Shown here piece after piece: positions 1 through 13,195 of a stretch of 64,000 bases of DNA. The first letter of the stretch is position 1, and every line of letters begins with the position of its first letter. The stretch is from positions 44,736,671-44,800,670 of the forward strand of contig NC_082601.1 in the NCBI RefSeq assembly GCF_030936135.1, given 5' to 3'. Origin of the DNA: Gavia stellata. Taxonomy: Eukaryota > Chordata > Aves > Gaviiformes > Gaviidae. Under the pieces are notes generated by a model. The model was not told the DNA's origin. It saw only the letters and a program-made list of their open reading frames with translations, and did not search any database. Position numbers and translations under genes: made by a program.

Positions 1-3000
1 TCTATCTTCTTTTTCTCTATCTTCTTCTAAATCTTCTCTATCCTCTTCTTCTCTGTCTTCTTCTCCTTCTTCTCTATCTTCTTCCACTTCTCTATCTTCT
101 TCTTCTTCTCTTTCTTCTTCTTCTTCTCTTTCTTCTTCTTCTTCTCTTTCTTCTTCTTCTTCTGCTTCTGCTTCTGCTTCCTCCTCTGCTTCTTCTTCCT
201 CTGCTTCTTCTTCCACTTCTTCTGATTCTTCAGCTTCTTCTTCTTCTTCTTCTTCTTCTTCTTCTTCTTCTTCTTCTTCTTCTTCCTCTGCTTCTTCTTC
301 TTCTTCTTCTTCTTCTTCTTCTTCTTCTTCTTCTTCTTCTTCTTCTTCTTCCTCTGCTTCTTCTTCTACTTCTTCTGATTCTTCAGCTTCTTCTTCTTCT
401 TCTTCTTCTTCTTCTTCTTCTTCTTCTTCTTCTTCTTCTTCTTCTTCTTCTTCATCATCATCCTCTGCTTCTTCTTCCTCTGCTTCTGATTCTTCAGCTT
501 CAGCTTCTTCTGAGTCTTCTGCTTCTTATTCTACTTCTTCTTCTTCTTCTTCCTCTGCTGCTTCTTCCTCTGCTTCTTCTTCCTCTGCTTCTGATTCTTC
601 AGCTTCAGCTTCTTCTGAGTCTTCTGCTTCTTATTCTACTTCTTCTGCTTCTTCTTCTGCATCTTTAGCTTCTTCTGCTTCTTATTCTTTTTCTGCTTCT
701 GCTGCTTCTCCCTCTTCTGCTGCTTCTGCTTCTCCTTCTTCTGCTTCTGCTTCTTCTTCTTCTCCTTCTTGTGCTTCATCTGCTTCTGCTTCCTCTGCTT
801 CTGCTTCTTCTGTTTCTTCTGCTTCTACTTCTACTTCTTCTGCTGCTGCTTCTTCTGCTTCTACTTCTGGTTCTGCTTCTTATTGTACTTCTGCTTCTGT
901 TTTTCCTTCTCCTACTACCACTTCTGCTGCTTCTGCTTCTTCTGCTTCTTCTCCATCTTCTTAATCTCATCTTCTTCTTCTCTCTCTTCTTCTTCTTCTT
1001 CTTCTCTCTCTTTTGCTTTTTCTTCTCTATCTTCTTCCGCTTCTGTATATTCTTCTTCTGCTTCCACTTCTCTATCTTCTTCTTCTTCTGCTTCTATATC
1101 TTCTCCTTCTTCTTCTTCTCCTCCTTCTCCTTCTTCATCTTCATCTTGTTCTTCTTCATCATGTTCTCCTTCATCTTCTTCGTCTTCTTCTTCTCTATCT
1201 TCTTCTTCTTCTTCTTCTCTATCTTCTTCTTCTCCATCTTCTACTTCTCTATCTTCTTCTTCTTCAATTTCATCTTCTTCATCTTCATCTTTTTCATCTT
1301 CTTCTTCTCTATTTTCTTCTTCTTCTTCTCTATCTTCTTCGTTTTCTTCTTCGTCGTCTTCTTCTTCTTCTCTATCTTCTTCTTCTTCTTCTTCATCTTC
1401 TTCTTCTTCGTCTTCTTCTTATTCTTCATCTTCTTATTCTTCTTCATCTTCTTCTTCTTCTTCTTCATCTTCTTCTTCTTCTTCTTCATCTTCTTCTGTT
1501 GTCTTCTTATTCTTCTTCGTCTTCTTCTTCATCTTCTTCTTCTTTGTTTTCTTCATCTTCTTCTTTGTTTTCTTCTTATTCTTCTTTGTCTTCTTCTTCT
1601 TCATCATCTTCTTCTTCTTCATCATCTTCTTCTTCTTCATCTTCTTCTTCTTCTTCATCTTATTATTATTATTCTTATTCTTCTTCTTCTCTGTCTTCTT
1701 CTTCTTCGTCTTCTTCTTCTTATTCCGCTTCTTCTCTATGTTCTTCATCTTCATCTTCTCCTTCTCTATCTTCTTTTTCTCGATCTTCTTCTTCTTCTCT
1801 ATCTTCCTTTTCTCTATCTTCTTCTAAATCTTTTCTATCCTCTTCTTCTCTGTCTTCTTCTCCTTCTTCTCTATCTTCTTCCACTTCTCTATCTTCTTCT
1901 TCTTCTTCCGCTTCTCTATCTTCTTCTTCTACTTCTTCTTCTTTAACAAATTATTCATCTTCTTCATCTTCTTCTTCTCTCTATCTTCTTCTTCTTCTTC
2001 TTCTTCTCTATCTTTTCTAATTTCTTCATTTTCATCTTCATCTTCTTCTCTATCTTCTTCTTCTCTATCTTCTTTTCTATCTTCATCATCATCTTCCCTC
2101 TTCTTATTTTCAATCTTCTCTTCTTCTCTTCTTGTCTATCTTCTTATCTTCTTCTTTATCATCTTCTTCATTTTCATCTTCTTCGTCTTCATCTTCATCT
2201 TCTTCATCTCTATCTTCTTCATATTCTTCATCCCTATCTTCTTCTTCTTCATCTTCTTCATCTCTGTCTTCTTCTGTATCTTCTTCTTTCGCTTCTCTTC
2301 TTCTGCTTCTCTATCTTCTTTCGCTTCTCTTCTGCTTCTCTATCTTCTTCTTCTCTATCTTCTTTTCTGTCTTCATCATCTTCTTCCCTTCTTATTTTCT
2401 ATCTTCTCTTCTTCTTTTCTATCTTCTTATCTTGTTCTCTATCATCTTCTTCATTTTCATCTTCTTCGTCTTCATCTTCTTCTCTATCTTTTCTAAATTC
2501 TTCTTCATTTTTATCTTCTTCATCTTCTCTATCTTCTTCTCTATCTTTTTTTCTATCTTCATCATCTTCTCATCTATTGTCTATCTTCTTCTCTTCTTCT
2601 TCTCTATCTTCTTATCTTCTTCTCTATCATCTTCTTCATTTTCATCTTCTTCATCTTCATCTTCTTCTTCTTCTCTATCTTTTCTAAATTATTCTTCTTC
2701 ATTTTCATCTTCTTCATCTTCTCTATCTTCTTCTCTATCTTCATTTCTATCTTCATCATCAACTTCATCTTCTTCTCTTCTTTTCTTTCTTCTTCGTCTT
2801 CTTCTCTTCTTCTCTTCTTCTTCTCTATCTTCTTATCTTCTTCTCTATCTTCTTCTTCATTTTCATCTTCTTCGTCTTCATCTTCTTCATCTCTATCTTC
2901 TTCTTCATCTTCTTCCGCTTCTCTATCTTCTTCTTCTTCTTCTTCTTCTTCTTCTTCCACTTCTCTTTCTTCTTCTTCTTCTTCTTCTTCTTCTTCTTCT

Positions 3001-6000
3001 TCTTCTTCTTCTTCTTCTTCTTCTTCTTCTTCTTCTTCTTCCGCTTCTCTATCTTCTTCTACTTCTTCTTCTTTAACAGCTTCTTCTTCTTCATCTTCTT
3101 CTTCTTCTTCTCTATCTTCTTCTTCTTCTTCTTCTCTATCTTCTTCTTCTCTATCTTTTCTAACTTCTTCATTTTCATCTTCTTCATCTTCATCTTCTAT
3201 AGCTTCTTCTTCTCTATCTTCTTTTCTATCTTCATCATCAACTTCATCTTCTTCTCTTATTATTTTCTATCTTCTTTTCTTCTTCTATATCTTCTTATCT
3301 TCTTCTCTTCTTCATTTTCATCTTCTTAGTCTTCATCTTCATCTTCTTCATCTCTATCTTCTTCTTCTGTATCTTCTTCTTTCGCTTCTCTTCTGCTTCT
3401 CTGTATTCTTCAATTTCATCTTCTTCATCTTCATCTTTTTCATCTTCTTCTCTATTTTCTTCTTCTTTTCTATCTTCTTGTTCTTCGTCTTCTTCTTCTT
3501 CTCCTTCTTCATCTTCTTCTTCACCTTCTTCTTCTCTATCTTCTTCTTCTCTATCTTCTTCTTCTTATTCTCTATCTTCTTCTTGTTCTTCTTCTTCTTC
3601 CGCTTCTCTATCTTCTTCTTCTTCTTCTTCTTCTTCTTCTCTAACTTCTTCTTATTATTCATATTCTTCACCTTCATCTTCTCTATCTTCTCCTTCTTCT
3701 TCTCTAACTTCTTCTTCTTCGTCTTGTCTATCTTCTTCTACTTCTTCTTCCGCTTCTTCTTGTTCTTCTTCTTTATCTTCTTCTTCTACTTCTTCTTCGT
3801 CTTCTTCATCTTTATCTTCTTCTTCTTTATCTTCTCCTTCTCTATCTTCTTCCTCTCTATCTTCTTCTTCTTATCTTCTTCTTCTTCTTCTCTATATTCT
3901 TCTTCTTCTTCTTCTTCTTCTTCTTCATCTTGTTCTTCTCTCTCTTCTTCTTCTCTCTCTTCTTCTTCTCTGTCTTCTTCGTCTCTATCTTCTTCTTTTT
4001 CTATTTCTTCTCTATCTTCTTCATCTTCTTCATCATCTTCATCATCTTCTTCATCTTCTTCATCTCTATCTTCTTCTTTTTCTTGTTCTTCATCTTCATC
4101 ATCTTCTTCATCTCTATCTTCTTCTTCTCTGTTTTCTTCATCTCTATCTTCTTCTCTGTCTTCTTCTCTATCTTCTTCTTCTCTATCTTCTTTTTCTGTT
4201 CTATCATCTTCTTCGCTATGATCTTCTTCTCTTCTTCTGCTTCATCTTCTGCTTCATCTTCTTCATCTTCTTGTTCTCTCTCTTCTCTCTCTTCTTCTCT
4301 CTCTTCTTCTTCTCTATCTTCTTCTTATCTTTCTTTTTCTTCTTCTCTATCTTCCTCTGCGTCTCTATCTTCCTCTTCATCTTCTCTATCTTCTTCTTCT
4401 TCTTCTGCTTATCTTCTTCTTCTTCTTGTTTTTCTTCTTCTTCTTCTTCTTCTCCTCCTCTTATTCTTCTCTATCATCTTCTTCTATCTTCTTCTTCTTC
4501 ATCTTCTTCTTCTCTATCTTATTCTTTTCTATCATCTTCTATTATCTTCTTCTTCTTTTTCTTTTTCTTCATCTTCTTCTTCTCTATCTTATTCTTCTAC
4601 TATCATCTTCTTCTCTATCTTCTTCTTCTCTATCTTTTTCACCTTCTTTTCTATCTTTTTTGTCTTCTCTTTCTTCTTTATCTTCTTTTTCTTCTCTATC
4701 TTCTTCTTCTTCTCTATCTTCTTCTTCTCTATCTTGTTCTTCTTCTCCTTCTCCTTCTCCTTCTCCTTCTCCTTCTCCTTCTCCTTCTTCTTCCTCTACC
4801 TCTTCCTCATCTTCTTCTTCTTCTTCTCTAACTTCTTCTTCTTCTCCTTCCTATCTTCTTCTTCTTCATATTCTTCACCTTCATTTTCTTCTCTGTCTAC
4901 TTCTTTTTCTTCTTCTTCTTTTTCTTCTTCTTCTTCTTCTTCTTCTTCTTCTTCTTCTTCTTCTTCTTCTTCTGCTTCTCTATGTTCTTCTTCTCATTCT
5001 TGTTGTTGTTCTTCATCTTCTTCTTCTTCTCTATCTTCTTCTTCTTCTCCAAAAACTTCATCTTCTTCTTCTTCTCTAACATCTTCTTCTTCTTCTCTAA
5101 CTTCTGATTTTTCTCCTCTATCATCTTCTTCTTCTTCATATTCTTCACCTTCAGCTTCTTCTCTTTCTTCTTCTTCTTATCTTCTTTTCTTCTTTTTCTT
5201 CTTCTTGTTCCGCTTCTTTATCTTCTTCTTCTTCTTCTCCTTCTCTATGTTCTTCTTGTTCTTCTTCTTCTTCTCTATCTTCTTCTCTATCTTCTTCCTT
5301 TTTCTTCTTCTCTATCTTCTTCTTCTTTTTCTTCTTCTCTGTTTTCTTCTTCATTTTCTGTATCTTCCCTATCTTCTTCTTCCGCTTCTCCTTTTTATTC
5401 TGCCGCTTCTCCTTCTGCTACTTCTTCTTCTTCATCTTCTTCTTCTTCATCTTCTTCTTCTTCATCTTCTTCTTCTTCATCTTCTTCTTCTTCTCATTTC
5501 TTCTTCTTCTTCTCTATCTTTTCTAACTTCTTCTTCATTTTCATCTTCTTCATCTTCATCTTCATCTTCTCTATCTTCTTCTTCTCTATCTTCTTCTTTT
5601 CTATCTTCATCATCGACTTCATCTTCTCTTCTTCTTATTTTCTATCTTCTTCTTCTCTTCTTCTCTATCTTCTTATCTTCTTCTCTATCTTCATCTTCTT
5701 CTTCATCTTCCTCATCTCTATCTTCATCTTCTTCATCTCTATCTTCGTCTTCTGTATTTTCTTCTTTCGCTTCTCCTTCTTCTTCTGCTTCTCTATCTTC
5801 TTCTTCTTCTTCTTCTTCTCTATCTTCTTATGTTCTTCTCTATCTTCTTCTTAATTTTCATCTTCTTCATCTTCTTCTTCATCTTCTTCGCCTTTATCTT
5901 CTCCTTCTCTATCTTCTTCTTCTTCTTCTCTATCTTCTTCTCTTCTTCTTCTTCTTCCACTTCTTCTCTATGTTCTTCATCTTCAGCATCTCCTTCTCTA

Positions 6001-7440
6001 TCTTCTTCTTCTTCTCTATCTTCTTTTTCTCTATCTTATTCTAAATCTTCTCTATCCTCTTCTTCTCTGTCTTCTTCTCATTCTTCTCTATCTTCTTCCA
6101 GTTCTCTATCTTTTTCTTCTTCTTCTTCTTCCGCTTCTCTATCTTCTTCTTCTACTTCTTCTTAACAGGTTCTTCTTCTTCATCTTCTTCTTCTTCATCT
6201 TCTTCTTCTTCTTCTTCATCTTCTTCTTCTTCTTCTCTATCTTTTCTAACTTCTTCATTTTCATCTTCTTCGTCTTCATCTTCTCTATCTTCTTCTTCTC
6301 TATCTTCTTCTTTTCTATCTTCATCATCAACTTCATCTTCTTCTCTTGTTATTTTCTATCTTCTTCTTCTCTTCTATCTTCTTGTCTTCTTCTCTATCTT
6401 CTTCATTTTCATCTTCTTCATCTCTATCTTCTTCATCTTCTTCATCTCTGTCTTCTTCTGTATCTTCTTCTTTCGCTTCTCTTCTTCTGCTTCTCTATCT
6501 TCTTCTTCTTCTTCTCTTTCTTCTTCTCTATCTTCTTATGTTCTTCTCTATCTTCTTCATTTTCATCTTCTTCATCTTCTTCATCTTCTTCATCTCTATC
6601 TTCTTCTTCTCTATCTTCTTCTTCTTCTTCTCTATCTTCTTCTTCTTCCACTTCTCTATCTTCTTCTTCTTCCACTTCTCTATCTTCTTCTTCTTCTTCT
6701 CTATCTTCTTCTTCTCTAACTTCTTCTTCTTGTTCTTCTTCTTCTTCTCTAACTTCTTCTTCTTCTTCTTCTCTAACTTCTTCTTCTTCTTCTTCTTCTT
6801 CTTCTCTTCTTCTTCTTCTCTAACTTCTTCTTCTTCGTCTTGTCTATCTTCTTCTTCTTCCGCTTCTTCTTCTTCTTCATATTCTTCATCTTCTACTTCT
6901 TCTCTATCTCTTCTTCTTCATCATTTTCTTCATTATCTTCTTCTAAATCTTCTCTGTCTTCTTCTTCATTATCTTCTTCTACTTCTCCTCTATCTTCTTC
7001 CGCTTCTCTATCTTCTCCTTCTTCTTCTTCTTCTTCCGCTTCTCTATCTTCTTCTTCTTCTTTTTCATCTTCTTCTTCTTCATCATCTTCTTCATATTCT
7101 TCATCTCTAACTTCTTCTTATCTTCTTTTTCTTCTTCTTCTTCTTTTTCTTCATCTTCTTCATCTTCTCTATCTTATTCTTCTCTATCTTCTTCACCTCC
7201 TTCTTCTCTATCTTTTTCTTCTTCTTCTCTGTCTTCTTTATCTTCTTTTTCTTCTCTATCTTCTTCTTCTCTATCTTCTTCTTCTCTATCTTCTTCTTCT
7301 CTATCATGTTGTTCTTCTCCTTCTACATCTTCTTCTCCTTCTTCTTCTCCTTCTTCTTCCTTTTCCTCTTCTTCTTCTTCCTTTTCTTCTTCTTCTACTT
7401 CTTCCTCTTCTTCATTTTCTTCCTCTTCTTCATCTTTCTT
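1..7440. repeat. Polypyrimidine satellite, TTC / TCTATC-type units
   Basis: The + strand is nearly all T and C: TTC triplets mixed with TTCTCTATC, TTCATC, TTCTTCTGC and TTCCGCTTC variants. Pure TTC runs occur for instance around 241-290, 385-450 and 4,917-4,970, and a TTCTCC run sits near 4,745-4,790. Long open frames in several phases (poly-Ser, poly-Leu, poly-Phe) arise because T/C codons cannot make stops on this strand and the purine strand has few; they are not genes. The tract continues past the left edge. Confidence 0.97.
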
Positions 7441-10400
7441 CTACTTGGCTTCTTCTTCTCTTACCTTTCTGCTTCTTTTTCTTCTTCTTCTTCTTCTTCC
7501 TCTTCTTTTTTTTTTTTCTTCTGTTGCTTCTTCTTCTGCTGCCTCTTATTCTGCTTCTGCTGCTGCCTATAATTCTGCTGCTTCTGCTGCTGTTGCTTCT
7601 GCTTTCTCTGCTTCTTCTGCTTCTTCTGCTGCTTATTCTTGTTCTTCTACTTCTTCTTCTGCTATTTCTGCTTCTTCTGCTTCTGCTTATTCTTTTGCTT
7701 CTTCTTCTTTTGCTGCTTCTTCTTCTTCTGCTTAGGTTTCTGCTGCTCCTGCTTCCTGTGCTACTTCTGCTTCGTCTGCTTCTATTTCCGCTGCTGCTTC
7801 ATTTCCGCTGCTTCTTCTTTTTCTTCTGCTTCTGCTTGTGTATTTCCTTCTGCTTCAACTACTTCTGCTTCTTCTGCTTCTTTTTCTACTTTTTCTGGTT
7901 CTCTTTTTTCTTCTTTTGCTTCTGCTTCTTCTGCTTCTGACTCAGATTCTTAGCTTCTGCTTCTTCTTCTTCTTCTTCTGTTTCTTTTGCTTCTGATTCT
8001 TCTGCTTCTGATTCTTCTACTACTTCTTTTCTTCTACTTCCGCTTCTCTTTCTTTTTCTTCTGCTTCTATTTTTTCCTTCTGCTTCTGCTTCTTCTGCTT
8101 CTGCTCTTTTTGTGCTTCACCTTCTCCTTCTGTTTCTTCTGCTTCTTCTTCTGTTTCTGCTTCTTCTGCTTCTGCTTCTTTTACTTCTGCTTCTTCGGTT
8201 TCTGATTCTTCTGCTGCTTATTTTGTTTTTTCTTCTTCTTCTTCTGCTATTTCTGCTGCTTCTTTTTCTGCTTCCATCTTCTGCTTCCGCTTGTGGTTTG
8301 CCTTCTGCTTCTACTGCTTCTACTTCTTCTGCTTCTTCCTCTGCCTTTTCTGATTCTCCTTCTTCTGCTTCTGCTGCTTCTGCTTCTGCATCTTCTTCTG
8401 CTGCTTCTGCTTCTCCTTCTGCTTGTCATTTTGCTTCTTTTTCTTCTGGTCCTACTTCTTCTTCTTCTTGTTATTCTTCTTATTCTTCTTGTTCTGTTTC
8501 TTCTTTCCTTTTTCTTCTGCTTCTTCTGTTTCTGCTTCTTCTTTTCTGCTTTTTCTTTCTATGCTTCTTCTTCCATTTCTGTTTCCACCTCGGTTTCTGC
8601 TGCTTCTACTACTTCTGCTTCTTCTGCTGATGCTTCTTCTGCTTCTGCTTCGCCTTCTACTTCTGCTTTTACTTCTGCTGCTTCTGATTCTTGTTCTTCT
8701 TCTGCTTCTTTTTCTTCTGATTCTGATTCTGTTTCTTCTGCTACTTCTGCTTCTTCTTCTGCTACTTCTTGTGATTCTTCTTCTCCTTCTACTTATTCCA
8801 CTTCTGGCTCTGCTTTTTCTTCTTCTTCTTCTCCTTCTTCTTCTTCTTCTGGCTCCTTCTTTCTTCTGCTTCTTCTTCTTCCGATTCTGATTCTGTTTCT
8901 TCTGCTACTTCTGCTTCTTCTTCTGCTTCTTCTTCTTGTTCTTCTTCTGCTTCTGCTGCTTCTTCTTCTGCTGCTTCTTCTGTTTTTTCTGCTACTTCTG
9001 CTGCTTCTTCTTTTGCTTCCCCTTATGTTTCTTCTTCTACTACTGCTTCTGCTATTTCTGCTATTAATTTTTCTTGTGCTTCTGCTTCTTCTGCTTCTGC
9101 TTCAGATTCTTTGTTTCTGCTTCTTGTTCTGCTTCTTCTTATTATTTCTTTTGCTTCTGCTTCTTCTGCTTCTGATTCTTCTACTACGTCTTCTGTTCTA
9201 CTTCTGCTTCTGCTTCTGCTTCTCTTTTCGCTTATACTTCTTCTGCTTCTTCTGCTTCTCCTGCTTGATTTGTTCTGCTTCTTCTCAGTTTCTTCTTCTG
9301 CTTCTTAGACTTCTTCTGCTTCTGCTGTTTCTCCTTTTTATGCTTCAGCTACTTCTTCTGCTGCTTCTTCTTCTGCTTCTGCTTCTTCTGCTTCTTCTTC
9401 TGCTTCTAGTTCTGCTTCTTCTGCTTCTTCTGCTGCTTCTTTTGCTTCTGCTTCTTCTGCTGCTTATTCTGTTTTTTCTTCTGCTTCTTCTGCTATTTCT
9501 GCTATTCTGCTTCATCTTATTCTTTTACTTCTTCTTTTGCTGTTTCTTCTTCTTTTGCTTCAGTTTCTGCTGCTCCTGCTTCCTCTGCTTCTTTTGCTTT
9601 GTCTGCTTCTACTTCTGATTCTTCTTTTTCTTCTTCTTCTTCCTCTTTTCTATTGCTTCTAGTGTATCTGCTTGTGTTTTGCCTTCTGTTTCTTCTGCTT
9701 CTTCCTCTGCTTTTTCTGGTTCTCCTTTTTCTTCTGCTTCTTCTGCTTCTTTTTCTTCTGCTTCTGTTTCTTCTGCTTCTTAAGGTTCTCGTTCTCCTTC
9801 TCCTTCTGCTTCTGTTTCGCCTTCTACTTCTGCTTCTTCTGCTTCTTCTCCTTCTGCTTCTTTTCCTCCTGGTTTTTCTGCTTTTGCTTCTGCTTCTTTT
9901 TCTGTTTCTTACACTTTTCTTCTTGTTCTGCTCCTTCCACTTCTTCTGCTTTTTCTTCTGCTTATTCTGCTTCTTGTCCCACTTTTGCTTCTGCTATTTT
10001 ACCTTTTTCTTCTTCTTCTTCTTCTGCTTCTTCTTCTGGTTTTTCTGCTTCTGTTTCTCCTTCTGATTCTTCTTCTTCTCCTTCTCCTTCTACTTCTTCT
10101 GCTTCTTCATCTTCATCTTCTGCTTCTGCTGCTTCTGCTTCTTCTTCTTCTTCCTATTCTTCTGCTTCTTCTGTATCTTGTCCTTCTTCTAATACTTCTA
10201 ATACTACTTCTGCTTCTGCTTCGTTCTGCTTCTTCTACTACTTCTGCTTCTTTTCTTCTCCTTCTGCATTTTCTTCTTCTGCTGCTTCTTTTTCGGCTTC
10301 TGCTTCTTGGGCTTCTGCTTCTTCTGCTTCCCCTTCTTCTACTTTTTCTTCTGCTTCTTCTCCCTTTTTTCTTCTTCTGCTCCTTCTACTACTTCTGCTT

Positions 10401-12625
10401 CTTCTGCTTCTGGTTCTGCTTCTTCTGATTCTGATTCTTCTGCTTCTGCTTCTTCTGCTTCTTTTGCTTCTCCTTTTTCTGTTTCAGCTTCTTCTGCCTT
10501 TTTTCTTCTTCTGCTCCTTCTACTACTTCTGCTTCTGCTTCTTTTGCTTCTGATTCTTCTGCTTCTGCTTCTTCTGATGCTTCTGCTTCTTGGTTTCTTC
10601 TACTTCGACTTGTGCTTCTTCTGCTGCTGCTTCTGATGCTTCTGTTTCTGGTTCTGCTTCCGCTCCTGCTTTTTATTATACTTCTGCTTCTGCTTCTGGT
10701 TTTCCTTCTCCTTCTGCTTCTTCTGCTTCTTCCTGTTCTTCTGATTCAGCTTCTTGGGCTTCTTCTGCTTCTTCTCCTTCTATTTCTTCTGCTTCTGCTT
10801 CTTCTTCTGCTTCTTAAGCTTCTCATTCTGCTTCTATTCTGCTTCTTTTTCTTGTGGTTCTCCTTCTTCAGCTTCTTCTGCATCTGATACTTCTGCTGCT
10901 GCTTCTTCTGTTCTACTTTTGCTTCTGTTTCTTTTTCTTCTACCTCTGCTTCTGTTTTTCCTTCTACTTCTACTTCTGCTTCTGATCCTGCTTCATCTGC
11001 TTGTCATTCTTCTGCTGCTTCTTCATGTGCTTCTGCTTTTGCTTCTTCTGATTCTTCTTCTGCTTCTTCTACTGTTTCTTCGACTTCTTTTCTGTCTTCT
11101 TTTTCTTCTTCTGCTACTTCTTCTGCTGCTTCTTCTGCTTTTTCTGCTTCAGCTTCTTCTTCTGCTTCTTCTGCTTCTTCTTCTTCTGCTTCTTCCGCTT
11201 CTTCTTCTGCTTCTGCTTCTTCTGCTGCTTCTTCTGCTGCTTCTTCTTCTTCTGCTTCTTCTGCTGCTGCTTCTTCTTCTGCTTCTTCTGCTTCTGCTTC
11301 TTCTTCTGCTTCTTCCTCTTCTGCTTTTTCTTCTTCTGCTTCTTCTGCTCCTGCTTCTGCTTCTGCTTGTGTTTTTCCTTCTGCTTCTGCTACTTCTGCT
11401 TGTGTTTTTCCTTCTGCTTCTACTACTTCTGCTTCTTCTCGTTCTCCTTCTCCTGCTTCTTTTTCTTCTGCTTCTTCTGATTCTGATTTTTCTGCTGCTT
11501 CTGCTTCTTCTGCTTCTGATTTTTCTGCTGCTTCTGCTTCTTCGTCTTCTTCTTCGTCTTCTTCTTCTGCATCTTCGTCTTCTGCTTCTGCTTCTGTTTT
11601 TTTCTGCTTCTGCTTCTTATGCTTCTGCTTCTTGTTCTGCTTCTTAAGCTGCTCGTTCTCTTTCTATTTCTGCTTCTGCTGCTTCTGCTGCTTCTGCATC
11701 CTCTTCTTCTGCTTTTTCTAATTCTTCTGCTTCATCTTCTGCCTCTTCTTCTGCTTTTCCTGCTTCTTCTGCTTCTGTTTTTTCTACTCATTTTTCTTCT
11801 GCTTCTTCTTTTCCTACTACTGCTGCTACTGCTTCATCTGCTTCATCTGCTTCTGATTCTTCTGATTCTTCTTCATCTTCTTCTGCTTTTGCTTCTTCTG
11901 ATACTTCTTCCTCTTCTGCTGCTTTTTTACTGTTTCTTCTATGTATACTTCTTCGTGTTCTTCTGCTTTTTCTTCTGCTGCTGCTTTTTCTTCTTCATTT
12001 GCTTCTACTTCTGCTTATTCTTCTGCTTCTTTTTCTGCTTCTTCTGCTGCTGCTGCTTTTTCTTCCATTTCTTTTTCTTCTTCTGCTTCTTTTTTTCTTT
12101 TGCTTCTTCTTCTCCTTCTTCTTCTGCTTCTTCTTCTTCAGCTTCTTCTACTGCTTCTTCTTCTTCTGCTTCTTTTTCTGCTTGTTCTTCTTCTGCTTTT
12201 TCTTCCATTTCTTTTTCTTCTGCTTCTTTTTTTCTACTTTTTCTTCTGCTTCTTCTTCTTCTTCTTCTGCTGCTTCTTCTACTGCTTCTTCTTCTGCTGC
12301 TTCTTCTGCTGCTTCTTCTGCTGCTTCTTCTGCTGCTGCTGCTTTTTTTTCCTCTGCTGCTTCTTCTTCTGCTTCTTCTGCACCTTGTGCTTCTTCCTCT
12401 GCTTCTTCTTGTTCTTCTGCTTTTTCTGCTTCTGCTCCTTTTTCTGCTTTTTGTTCTGCTTCTTCTTTTTCTGCTTCCACTGCTTCTGCTTCTGCGTCTT
12501 CTACTTCTTCTTCTTCTTCTGGTTCTTCTGGGCTTCTTCTTCTACTTCTTCTTCTGCTTCTTCATCTGGCTGACTTTTGCATCTTCTTCTGCATCTTCTT
12601 CTTCTTTCTTTTGCATCTGCTTAGC
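7440..12625. repeat. Polypyrimidine satellite, TTCTGC-type units
   Basis: From about 7,440 the array changes character: TCTATC units vanish and TTCTGC / TTCTGCTTCTTCTGC units dominate, with interspersed GATTCTTCTGC and CTTGTGTTTTTCCTTC variants. A run of ten or more T occurs near 7,508. It ends at about 12,620 in CTTTTGCATCTGCTTAGC. Same strand bias as the preceding block; no gene is supported inside it. Confidence 0.95.
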
Positions 12626-12830
12626 AACAAATTGACAAAAATAACATAAAAATCACATGAAATTGCACATAACAACATAATATAAAATAAAATAAATTAA
12701 AAAATTAAATAAAATAAAAGAAAGTATAATAACATAAAGCAATATAAAATAAATTAGAAAAGAAAGAATTTAATATAAAATTTATTTTGCAATAATACAG
12801 TATAATAAAAAAATCATAAAATAAGAGAAA
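12626..12830. repeat. A-rich AACATAAAATCACAT-like repeat
   Basis: A/T-rich sequence built of AACATAAAA, ATAAAATAAA and CACATGAAA words. It separates the pyrimidine array from a purine-rich one. A closely similar segment recurs at 17,325-17,575. Confidence 0.8.
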
Positions 12831-13195
12831 AACGCATTAAAAAGAGAGAAAAAAGAAAAGAGAAGAAAAGAAAAGAGAAGGAAAGAGGAAAGAAGAAAAG
12901 AGAAGAAAAAAGATGAAAGAAAATACAAAATGAAAAGAAAGGAAAAGAAAAAAGAGAGAAAAGAAAAGAAAAGATGAGGAAAAGAAAGGAAAAAGAAAAG
13001 AAAAGAGAAGAAAAAAGAAAATAAAAGAAAAGGAAAGTAAATGAAAGAAAAAAGAAAAGGAAATGAAAGGAAATGAAAGGAAATGAAAGAAAAGGCAAGG
13101 AAAGGCAAGGCAAGGCAAGGCAAGGCAAGGCAAGGGAATGAAAATAAAAGAAAAAAAAGAAAAGAGAAAAGAAAAGAAAAGAAAACAAAGACATA
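12831..13195. repeat. Purine-rich GAAAA/AAAGG repeat with GGCAA mini-array
   Basis: Purine-only run on the + strand (GAAAAGA, GGAAATGAAA), the opposite strand polarity to 1-12,625. It includes about seven GGCAA/AGGCA repeats at 13,091-13,134. Minus-strand open frames here are compositional artefacts. Confidence 0.9.

Noticed and set aside
769..6165. Open frames of up to 704 codons encoding Ser/Leu/Phe-rich proteins
   Set aside because: They come from all-pyrimidine codons, appear in several phases at once and have no domain structure; they are satellite artefacts.
1..12625. CRISPR array or prophage-like repeat
   Set aside because: Units are simple triplet and hexamer repeats without unique spacers, and the genome is eukaryotic.
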